Assembly (NCBI GenBank): GCA_023252315.1
Contig: JAJPEB010000074.1
Span: 1 to 6,727 of the forward strand
Direction of reading: 5' to 3'
Origin: Candidatus Woesearchaeota archaeon
GTDB lineage: Archaea; Nanobdellota; Nanobdellia; Woesearchaeales; UBA525
DNA: 6,727 nucleotides
The position numbers were made by a program, and so were the translations under genes. Position 1 is the stretch's first letter. Every line of letters begins with the position of its first letter. The notes under the pieces are model-generated. The model searched no databases and was not told the origin of the DNA. It was given only the letters and a program-made list of their open reading frames with translations. Below, in pieces: positions 1 through 5,372 of the stretch.

Positions 1-333
1 CAGGTCCGCGCCCTTGCGGATGAAGTCGAAGCTCGCCTCCGCGAGGGGGAGCATCGCCACGTACGGGCTGTTGATCTCGATGCGCCAGCCGCTCATGAGG
101 ATGTCGACGACCTTGCCGATCACGATGTCGTTGCTGTTCGGGAGGTACTTGCCCGAGAGCGGGGTGATCTTGAGGACCTTCCCCGCGACGTTGAGCACGC
201 CGAGCTGGTTGACGAGGATGTGCTCCTCGTGCCGGTACGTTCCCTGGCCGGGAAGGAATTCCATCCCCTCCGCGATCCTCTGGCCGGGGACGACGATGTC
301 CTTGTCTTGCGCCAAGAGCTTACTTTCTGTCAT
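1..333 (-). CDS. rrp4: Exosome complex RNA-binding subunit Rrp4, N-terminal part (cut by window edge)
   Basis: The first 111 residues of Rrp4 are visible; the rest lies left of the window. Rrp4 forms part of the RNA-binding cap on the archaeal exosome (Rrp41/Rrp42 hexamer) and feeds RNA to its 3'-5' phosphorolytic core in the cytoplasm. Residues about 13-60 match the N-terminal domain (VVPGQRIAEGMEF, then GQGTYR). Residues about 68-104 begin the S1 domain (NDIVIGKVVDI, then GWRIEINSPYVAMLPLAEAS). The KH domain expected after S1 is not in view, so nothing suggests truncation other than the edge. The ATG at 333 is chosen because a good Shine-Dalgarno sequence lies 5 bases upstream. It is the fourth gene of the rnp2-psmA-SBDS-rrp4 operon, 18 bases after SBDS. 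By family precedent rrp41 and rrp42 should follow to the left. Assignment is by recognised motifs and by context. Confidence 0.95.
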   Translation of the reverse strand, partial: MTESKLLAQDKDIVVPGQRIAEGMEFLPGQGTYRHEEHILVNQLGVLNVAGKVLKITPLSGKYLPNSNDIVIGKVVDILMSGWRIEINSPYVAMLPLAEASFDFIRKGADL

Positions 334-338
334 TCCGT

Positions 339-347
339 TCACCTTTC
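339..347 (-). promoter_or_regulatory. Ribosome binding site of rrp4
   Basis: On the minus strand the bases read GAAAGGTGA, ending 5 bases before the ATG at 333. AGGTGA is complementary to the archaeal 16S rRNA 3' end (TCACCT core). It lies wholly in the 18-base gap after the SBDS stop and fixes the rrp4 start. Confidence 0.8.
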
Positions 348-351
348 ATTC

Positions 352-1110
352 CTAGTGTTTCATTGGAGTGTCATTGATCTTCTTCACTTCTGCGCCGCCG
401 TGCGTCTTCGAGCCGAGCCCATCGATGAGCTCGCCTTGCAGGCCCGCGGGGATCTCGACCCACGCGAGCAGGCCGCCGTCGGGGAGCCATTCCGCCTTCC
501 TGAGCGATCCCACCCGCTCGAGCTCGCCGTAGAGCTTCTGCCCGTAGGGCGAGGGGAGATGCACCTGCATCGTCACGGTCTCGAGCCTGATCGGAATGAT
601 CGGCTGCAGCGCGCGCACGATCTGCGCGACCTGCTCGTCCGGGTCCTTGCGCTCGTCGATGCGCACCTTCGCCTCCTCCATCGCGAGCTCGAGGCGCGCG
701 CGCGGGTGCGCGAGTCCCGTCTTGGGGTCGATCGCGTACGCGTGCAGCTTCGCGACGATGGCGTTGCGCCTGGCCTCGCGCAGCTGCGCGCGGTGCTCGG
801 CCGAGAGCTGGATCTCTCCCTCGAGAAGTATCTTCCTCGCGGCCTCGAGCTCGTCCTTCGTGCCGAGCGCGCGCACGAGGGTGCCTTCCTCGCAGATCTC
901 GCCGCGCTTTGCGTCCGAGAAGACGTGCGTCGAGCGCAGGCACTCGCGGATGTCGGGCTGCTTGCCGGCGGTGCGCTGGAACTCGAGCCCCTCGTCGGGG
1001 TTGATCACGATCTCGACGTGCTCGCCCCCGCGCTTGAGCCAGGCGGTGTTCCAGTGGACCTTCTCCTTGTCGAAGACCTGCTGCCTGCCGTGCCCGCCGT
1101 GCTCTGCCAT
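352..1110 (-). CDS. sbds: Ribosome maturation protein SBDS/Sdo1 homologue
   Basis: This 252-residue protein is the archaeal orthologue of the Shwachman-Bodian-Diamond protein, which in eukaryotes acts with the GTPase EFL1 to release eIF6 from the large ribosomal subunit; a related role in archaeal large-subunit maturation is inferred. Three domains fit: an N-terminal FYSH domain at about 11-98 (KVHWNTAWLKRGGEHVEIVI), a central helical domain at about 99-170, and a ferredoxin-like C-terminal domain at about 171-244. The family hallmark is at 116-152, including AIDPKTGLAHP and AMEEAKVRID. Length is slightly above the usual 230-240, because of a Gly/His-rich N-terminus (MAEHGGHGRQQ) and a short tail after about 245. 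The ATG at 1110 is the only methionine before the conserved domain. No strong Shine-Dalgarno is visible (upstream reads GGTAGGCGGGCGCGACGGAC), so translation may be coupled to psmA, whose stop is 15 bases upstream. Confidence 0.96.
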   Translation of the reverse strand: MAEHGGHGRQQVFDKEKVHWNTAWLKRGGEHVEIVINPDEGLEFQRTAGKQPDIRECLRSTHVFSDAKRGEICEEGTLVRALGTKDELEAARKILLEGEIQLSAEHRAQLREARRNAIVAKLHAYAIDPKTGLAHPRARLELAMEEAKVRIDERKDPDEQVAQIVRALQPIIPIRLETVTMQVHLPSPYGQKLYGELERVGSLRKAEWLPDGGLLAWVEIPAGLQGELIDGLGSKTHGGAEVKKINDTPMKH

Positions 1111-1125
1111 GTCCGTCGCGCCCGC

Positions 1126-1842
1126 CTACCTGACGAGCTTCGCGATCCTCTCCTTGCTCACGCGCTCCATGACCTTCTTGTCCTCGCGGATGCACGCGGC
1201 GTCCACGCGCGAGAGCTCGAACGCCTCGCCGAGGAACTTCCTGAGGCTCGTGACCGCGAGCTTGAGGCCTTCCTCGACGGTCATGTCCTCCCTGTACTCC
1301 TTGTGGAGGATCTGCTGGATGTCCTCCTCGCCCTCGCCGATGACCGTGGCCTTCCACTGGTTGTAGACGCCCGTGGGGTCGGTCTGGAAGAGCTTGCGGC
1401 CCTCGGCGTCCACGCCCGCGATGAGCAGGCTCACGCCGAAGGGCCTCAGGCCCCCCGACTGCGTGCAGTACTGCGCGAGGTTGCCGATGTCCTTGACGAT
1501 GCTCAGGATGTCGATGGGCGACTCGTACGTGATCTGGTAGCCCGCGGCCTTCTCCTGCGCGCGCTCGACGAGCACGCGTGCGTCGCTGAGGATGCCTGCA
1601 GCCGTCGCCATCATGTGCTCGTCGATCTGCCAGATCTTCTCGACCGCGTCCGCGACGACGAGCTTGTCCACGACGCGCTTGTCCGTCACGAGCAGGACGC
1701 CGTCCTTGCACACGATGCCGATCGCCGTGTTGCCGAGCTGCACGGTCTTCTTCGCGTACTCCACCTGGAGCAGCCTGCCGTCAGGGCTGAACATGGTGAT
1801 CGCGCGGTCGTACCCCATCATCTGGTGCTGCATTGGTTGCAT
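1126..1842 (-). CDS. psmA: Proteasome alpha subunit (20S core, non-catalytic)
   Basis: The 238-residue product forms the outer alpha rings of the archaeal 20S proteasome, which gate substrate entry and dock ATPases such as PAN or Cdc48. The alpha-subunit signature is at 10-30: GYDRAITMFSPDGRLLQVEY, then A. The usual alpha features follow: GNTAIGI (37-43), LVTDKRVVDKL (51-61) and RPFGVSLLIAG in the middle. There is no processed N-terminal threonine, as expected for an alpha and not a beta subunit. By alignment from memory with the Thermoplasma subunit, K69 (in DAVEKI) sits where the lysine that holds the ATPase C-terminal motif is found; this is inference. Length is typical (230-260). Methionines at 1, 4, 8 and 9 could start it; the first is preferred because the strong ribosome site is 8 bases upstream. 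It lies 12 bases after rnp2 and 15 before SBDS, the conserved archaeal order. The beta subunit gene is not in the window. Confidence 0.98.
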   Translation of the reverse strand: MQPMQHQMMGYDRAITMFSPDGRLLQVEYAKKTVQLGNTAIGIVCKDGVLLVTDKRVVDKLVVADAVEKIWQIDEHMMATAAGILSDARVLVERAQEKAAGYQITYESPIDILSIVKDIGNLAQYCTQSGGLRPFGVSLLIAGVDAEGRKLFQTDPTGVYNQWKATVIGEGEEDIQQILHKEYREDMTVEEGLKLAVTSLRKFLGEAFELSRVDAACIREDKKVMERVSKERIAKLVR

Positions 1843-1845
1843 GCT

Positions 1846-1855
1846 CTCCTCCTCC
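1846..1855 (-). promoter_or_regulatory. Strong ribosome binding site of psmA
   Basis: On the minus strand the sequence is GGAGGAGGAG, whose first GGAGG ends 8 bases before the ATG at 1842. The first G is the last base of the rnp2 TAG stop, so stop and ribosome site overlap by one base. This supports translational coupling and the choice of the first methionine. Confidence 0.85.
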
Positions 1856-2196
1856 TACTGCGCTGCGACGGCGAGGAACCTCTGGGTCTTCCTGAGGATC
1901 CCAGAGACGCCAAGCGTCCTCACGCACACTTTCGTCGTGCCGAGATGGCCGATCATGAGCAGCGCCGCCTTCACCTGCGCGAGCTGCGCATGGGCCACCC
2001 TGAGCACGCCCGTCTGCGTTTCGCTGTCGTATCTCACCGAGAGAATGCCCGCCTGCGCCATGCCGAACACCCCCAGGAGCTGCTCGAGGTGGCGCAGAAG
2101 CTCGCCGCTGATGTCGCGGCGCAGCGGATGGGCCGTAACGATGCGGTACACCACGTACCTTTTGCGCTCCTTGAGCGTCGGAAGTAACGGCTTCAT
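1855..2196 (-). CDS. rnp2: Ribonuclease P protein component 2 (Pop5 family)
   Basis: This 113-residue protein is a protein subunit of archaeal RNase P, which removes the 5' leader of pre-tRNA; Pop5 pairs with Rpp30 (Rnp3) to support the catalytic domain of the RNA. Family features are an N-terminal LLPTLKERKRYVVYRIV (4-20), a middle GILSVRYDSETQTGVLRVAH segment (50-69), and the characteristic end VRTLGVSGILRKTQRFL. Length is near the usual 110-130. The ATG at 2196 gives the normal N-terminus directly before the LPTL motif. It is the first gene of the minus-strand operon, with a TATA box about 47 bases upstream. The partner gene rnp3, often a neighbour in this cluster, is not seen in the window. 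No clear Shine-Dalgarno precedes it; the predicted short leader is purine-rich. Confidence 0.93.
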   Translation of the reverse strand: MKPLLPTLKERKRYVVYRIVTAHPLRRDISGELLRHLEQLLGVFGMAQAGILSVRYDSETQTGVLRVAHAQLAQVKAALLMIGHLGTTKVCVRTLGVSGILRKTQRFLAVAAQ

Positions 2197-2242
2197 CCCT
2201 TCTCGCTTCTCTTCTCTCGTTCAGGGAGGTGTGCGGGCACTG

Positions 2243-2260
2243 TACTTAAAAAGGTTTCGC
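2243..2260 (-). promoter_or_regulatory. TATA/BRE promoter of the rnp2-psmA-SBDS-rrp4 operon
   Basis: On the minus strand the sequence reads GCGAAACC followed by TTTTTAAGTA, the form of an archaeal BRE plus TATA box. It is the most AT-rich spot in the 176-base gap. Transcription would start about 25 bases downstream, near 2222, giving a leader of roughly 26 purine-rich bases before the rnp2 ATG. The oligo-T run could also help end transcripts arriving from the upstream minus-strand gene. Placement is by motif and spacing only. Confidence 0.65.
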
Positions 2261-2301
2261 GCTGGAGACGGGATTTCGGCCAGGAGACCACTACGGAGCG
2301 A

Positions 2302-2337
2302 CTGCCTGTTCCTGCGCTTCCCGCCTGCGGCAGGCAG
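2302..2337. repeat. GC-rich inverted repeat with two alternative stems
   Basis: A short hairpin is formed by GCCTG (2323-2327) and CAGGC (2331-2335) with a three-base CGG loop. CAGGCAG (2331-2337) can instead pair with CTGCCTG (2302-2308), giving a 7-bp stem with a 22-base loop. It lies 36 bases beyond the stop of the unknown gene and upstream of the rnp2 promoter, so it could shape the 3' end of that transcript. There is no oligo-T directly after it. Function is unknown. Confidence 0.45.
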
Positions 2338-2372
2338 GATCCCCGCCTCGCCGCATCGTAGCCAGTTCGCCC

Positions 2373-3551
2373 CTAAGGCTTCGCCGCTGCGACCATGTAC
2401 GCCGCGGGCACGACCTCACGCATCGACGAGATCCTGTACGCGTCCGAGGGAGGGGCCCTCATGTGCGCCGCGGGCGCCCCACCCACGGGCTCTCGAGGCG
2501 CGCTCTCGTGCGAGCCGTACATCCACATGCCGACGCCCACGAGCAGCGCCGCCGCCGCGGCCTTCGCCTTCCCCACCCATGACGGCCGCCGCCTGCCGAT
2601 CACGACGTCGCCCGTGTGCGCGCGGTACATGGTCTGGGTTGCGGGCCTCTCGCCGCGGTCGTCGAGCCCGAGCAGCTGCCGCTGCGTCTTGAGATAGAGA
2701 TCGATGCGCTGCACGAGCATGTCGCGCCGGCGCGAGAACGCCGCGTCCTCGGAGGCCTTCTTCGCGATGTACGCGCCCTTGACGAGACGGTCGCGCGCGA
2801 CGCGCAGGTCGTCGAGCTGCTCGTAGCGGAACGGGCCCATCCCCTCCGCATCGTTGAGCGCCATGTTGATATCGCGCAGCCGCGAGTCGTAGCTGTTGCG
2901 CCGCTTGTCCGAGAACGAGCGCGTCTCGCGCGAGTACGATGCCTTGCCGTCGAGCACGTCCGAGAGCCGCGCGAGCGGGGACTGGCGCCGCGGCGCAGGG
3001 ATGTCCCCTCGCGCGAGCGCGGCGATCGCCTGCGTGCGCCGCAGATCGAGCATCTCCTCGAGGCGATGCATCTTCCCCATGACCGAGCCCGCGTACTCCT
3101 CGTGCGCGGCGACGCGCCCGCTCACGCGATCGTACTGCCGCTCGAGCGTGCGCAGCGATCTCCTGCGCTGCTCGATCGCTGGGCCACGGCGCCCTTGCGC
3201 CGCATCGTCGCGCACGCGCGCCTCCCGCGCGGCGTAGTTCCCCTCGACCCAGCGCATCTCGCGCCCGAGCGCGCTCGCCTGCGTCTCCGCCTGCGCCGTG
3301 TAGGCGGCCATGCGCGCGCGCACGTAGAGGAGCGCGTCCGTGAGCCCCTCGAGCTCGTGTCCGTTCGAGGGGGCCGCGATCGACGATGCCGCGCGCAGCG
3401 CGTCCTCGGCGCGGCGCTCGATGCGCGAGTGCTTGCCAGACGCCGTGCCCGAGAGGATATGCTCGAGCGCCGCGTAGCCTGCGGGGGTGTCGGTGCGGGA
3501 GCGGAACGCGAGGAGGCTTGCCATCCCTGCGGAGAGGTAACTGGCATTCAT
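2373..3551 (-). CDS. Unknown helix-rich protein with one C-terminal membrane segment
   Basis: I do not recognise the family. With the chosen ATG at 3551 the protein has 392 residues and no cysteine. Residues about 42-180 and 222-296 are rich in Ala, Arg, Glu, Leu and Gln in patterns suggesting long helices or coiled coils (for example IEQRRRSLRTLERQYDRV at 126-143). A Ser/Pro/Arg-rich linker sits at about 182-222. One short hydrophobic segment lies at 331-346 (AAAAALLVGVGMWMYG), preceded by RRRPSWVGKAK, so the positive-inside rule puts the N-terminal bulk in the cytoplasm and about 45 Pro/Ala-rich residues outside. There is no N-terminal signal peptide. An upstream ATG at 3617 would span the TATA box and the lysS start and is rejected; ATG 3524 (MASLLAF) is an alternative. 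No Shine-Dalgarno is visible. It is divergent from lysS and 176 bases upstream of rnp2 on the same strand. Its balanced composition and residues such as GMGPFRYEQLDDLR argue that it is real. Confidence 0.75.
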   Translation of the reverse strand: MNASYLSAGMASLLAFRSRTDTPAGYAALEHILSGTASGKHSRIERRAEDALRAASSIAAPSNGHELEGLTDALLYVRARMAAYTAQAETQASALGREMRWVEGNYAAREARVRDDAAQGRRGPAIEQRRRSLRTLERQYDRVSGRVAAHEEYAGSVMGKMHRLEEMLDLRRTQAIAALARGDIPAPRRQSPLARLSDVLDGKASYSRETRSFSDKRRNSYDSRLRDINMALNDAEGMGPFRYEQLDDLRVARDRLVKGAYIAKKASEDAAFSRRRDMLVQRIDLYLKTQRQLLGLDDRGERPATQTMYRAHTGDVVIGRRRPSWVGKAKAAAAALLVGVGMWMYGSHESAPREPVGGAPAAHMRAPPSDAYRISSMREVVPAAYMVAAAKP

Positions 3552-3573
3552 AGAGTTTGCGATTTTCCCCCCT

Positions 3574-3589
3574 GCGCAAACATTTAAAA
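3574..3589 (+). promoter_or_regulatory. TATA/BRE promoter of lysS, possibly shared with the divergent gene
   Basis: The plus strand reads GCGCAAAC then ATTTAAAA (3582-3589), a BRE-like element and TATA box. The box ends 26 bases before the lysS ATG, so the lysS mRNA should be leaderless or nearly so. Its core TTTAAA is palindromic and is also about 35 bases upstream of the divergent gene's ATG at 3551, predicting a leader of about 10 bases in that direction. No other good TATA box lies in the 64-base gap. The BRE-like sequence favours lysS. Confidence 0.75.
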
Positions 3590-3615
3590 CGCCCCTCGCG
3601 CCTCGCGCCACACGC

Positions 3616-5262
3616 ATGGCCGAGCACCACTACTGGGCTGACCGGATGGCTGACGAGATCATCGAGCGCGTCGAGAACGACCCGATCCTCAGGCCTATCG
3701 TCGAGGAGAACGGCTACTTCGTGTACGACGAGAAGACGCCGTCGGGCGACATCCACATCGGCTCGGGGCGCGGCTGGGTCATCCACGACGTGCTCGCGAA
3801 GGCGCTGCGCGCGCGCGGCAAGGACGCCCGCTTCGTGCTCAGCAGCGACGACTACGACCCGCTCGACAAGCCGGTCAAGGGCATGCCCGAGTTCGACAAG
3901 TACCTCGGCATCCCGTTCCGCAACATCCCGAGCCCCGTGCCCGGCTACAAGAGCTGGGCGGACTACTACTTCCGCCTCGCGACGGACAGGTTCCCCGAGT
4001 GGGGCATCGAGGCAGGGCTCGAGAGCACGGGCGAGGAGTACCTCAAGGGCACCTTCGACGACGCGATCCGCACCGTGCTCAACAATGCGGGCAAGGTGCG
4101 CGCGATCTTCGAGCGCATCTACGACAAGCCGTACGAGCGCCTCCCGTTCAGCCCGATCTGCGAGCGCTGCGGGAGGATCGGCACGACCGTCGCCACGCAC
4201 TGGGACCCCGAGGCGGAGCTCGTCACGTACGAGTGCAGGGAAGACCTCGTCAAGTGGGCCAAGGGGTGCGGCCACAGCGGGAAAATCTCGCCGTTCAAAG
4301 GCGCGGGCAAGCTGCCGTGGAAGGTCGAGTGGGCGTCGAAGTGGCCGAGCAAGAAGGTGATCGTCGAGACCGCGGGCAAGGACCACTTCACGAAGGGCGG
4401 CTCGCGCACGGTCGCGATCGCGATCGCGTCGGAGGTGCTCCGCTACCCGCCGCCGTATCCCTCGACCGCGACGGAGGAGGGGCCCGGCTACGAGTTCTTC
4501 AACGTCGGCGGCAAGAAGATGAGCACGTCGAAGGGCGTGGGCGTGAGCTTCGCCACGATCACCGAGCACATCCCCGTGAAGATCCTGCGCTTCCTCATCG
4601 TGTCGTACAAGCCGCACTCCGTGATCGACTTCGACCCCTCGCGCCAGGACGACCTGCTCCTCCTCTACGACCGCTACGACACGACGGAGCGCGTCTACTT
4701 CGGCAAGGAGGAGTCGGAGCGCAAGCAGGAGCTCTCGCGCATCTACGAGCTCGCGCAGACGGGCAGGGTCCCCGCGAGCATGCCGCCGCAGCTCTCGCTG
4801 CGCCATGCGGGCGTGATCGTGCAGATCGTGGGCGACGGCGACGACGAGGCGATCGCGCTGCTGCAGCGGCGCGGCGACATCCCGCGGCCGCTCTCGCCCG
4901 AGGGCGACGCGTACGTGCGCGAGCGACTCGCGGCCGCGCGCACGTGGATCCGCGAGTTCGCGCCCGCGCGCGAGCGCTTCACGGTGCAGGCGAGCGTCTC
5001 CGAGCAGGCGCGCGCGCAGCTCACGCCCGCGCAGGCGCAGGCAGCGCACGAGCTCGCGACGCTGCTGCGCGAGGGCCCGCACACGGAGCAGCAGATCTTC
5101 GACGCGTTCTACGCGATCTGCGAGCGTGTCCCGATCAAGAACACGGAGTTCTTCAAGGGCGTCTACCTCCTCCTGCTCGGCCAGGGGTGGGGGCCCAAGC
5201 TCGCGAACCTCATCCTCACGCTCGGCGAGGAGCGGGTGGCGGCGCTGCTCGAGACTGCCTAG
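3616..5262 (+). CDS. lysS: Lysyl-tRNA synthetase, class I
   Basis: This 548-residue enzyme charges tRNA-Lys with lysine using ATP, in the cytoplasm. It is the class I form found in most archaea and a few bacteria, unrelated to the class II enzyme. The Rossmann-fold signatures are clear: HIGSGRG at 47-53 (class I HIGH motif) and KMSTSKG at 301-307 (KMSKS motif). Other family segments are SSDDYDPLDKPVKGMPEF (75-92) and AGKDHFTKGGSR near residue 253. C182-X2-C185, C207 and C218-G-H220 could bind zinc in the inserted domain; this is inference. Residues after about 330 form the helix-bundle anticodon-binding region, with an Ala/Gln-rich stretch near 465-480. Length is normal (about 520-550). The ATG at 3616 fits both the family N-terminus (HHYWADRMADEII) and the TATA spacing. 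It is a single gene followed by metK after 110 bases, with no evident shared transcription needed. Confidence 0.98.
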   Translation: MAEHHYWADRMADEIIERVENDPILRPIVEENGYFVYDEKTPSGDIHIGSGRGWVIHDVLAKALRARGKDARFVLSSDDYDPLDKPVKGMPEFDKYLGIPFRNIPSPVPGYKSWADYYFRLATDRFPEWGIEAGLESTGEEYLKGTFDDAIRTVLNNAGKVRAIFERIYDKPYERLPFSPICERCGRIGTTVATHWDPEAELVTYECREDLVKWAKGCGHSGKISPFKGAGKLPWKVEWASKWPSKKVIVETAGKDHFTKGGSRTVAIAIASEVLRYPPPYPSTATEEGPGYEFFNVGGKKMSTSKGVGVSFATITEHIPVKILRFLIVSYKPHSVIDFDPSRQDDLLLLYDRYDTTERVYFGKEESERKQELSRIYELAQTGRVPASMPPQLSLRHAGVIVQIVGDGDDEAIALLQRRGDIPRPLSPEGDAYVRERLAAARTWIREFAPARERFTVQASVSEQARAQLTPAQAQAAHELATLLREGPHTEQQIFDAFYAICERVPIKNTEFFKGVYLLLLGQGWGPKLANLILTLGEERVAALLETA

Positions 5263-5336
5263 GCGCTCGCTCCGCCTGCTTACGAGAACGCGCACGTCGC
5301 GCCCTCGCATGCGGACGAAATTCAGCAACTCGCGCC

Positions 5337-5351
5337 GCAACCCATATAAAT
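5337..5351 (+). promoter_or_regulatory. TATA/BRE promoter of metK
   Basis: The sequence GCAACCC followed by ATATAAAT (5344-5351) lies in the 110-base gap after lysS. The box ends 21 bases before the metK ATG, so the start of transcription should fall at or within a few bases of the ATG, giving a leaderless mRNA. No Shine-Dalgarno is present, which agrees. It implies that metK is transcribed independently of lysS. Confidence 0.75.
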
Positions 5352-5372
5352 CGTCTCCCGGGCATCGCGCGC

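Larger units (their letters stand above)
2197..2372. other. Intergenic region between the unknown gene and rnp2
   Basis: This 176-base stretch separates the stop of the unknown membrane protein gene from the rnp2 start. It holds the rnp2 promoter (2243-2260) and a GC-rich inverted repeat (2302-2337). No tRNA-like, snoRNA-like or protein-coding signal was recognised in the remainder. Confidence 0.6.

Noticed and set aside
371..1711. A 446-residue minus-strand frame overlapping SBDS and psmA
   Set aside because: It is a frame-shifted reading of both genes, extremely Arg/Gly/Ala-rich, with no recognisable domain.
220..2187. A 655-residue open frame on the plus strand opposite the operon
   Set aside because: It runs antisense to SBDS, psmA and rnp2, which are recognisable conserved families, and its product is Leu/Arg/Asp/Ala/His-rich shadow composition typical of GC-rich DNA.
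2616..3587. A 323-residue plus-strand frame opposite the unknown gene
   Set aside because: Arg/Leu/Val/His-rich composition with no motifs. The minus-strand frame has more natural composition, a promoter and a TAG stop like the neighbours. Some doubt remains, as neither frame has a known family.
3552..3617. N-terminal extension of the unknown protein to the ATG at 3617
   Set aside because: It would place the start upstream of the only TATA box and overlap the lysS start codon; ATG 3551 lies downstream of the box at a plausible distance.
3999..5372. Upstream extension of the metK frame through lysS to 3999
   Set aside because: The extension is an out-of-frame shadow of lysS. The MetK family N-terminus and the TATA box place the start at 5373.
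5263..5372. Possible small gene or RNA between lysS and metK
   Set aside because: Only the metK promoter could be supported; no stable long stem, tRNA arms or convincing short coding frame was seen.
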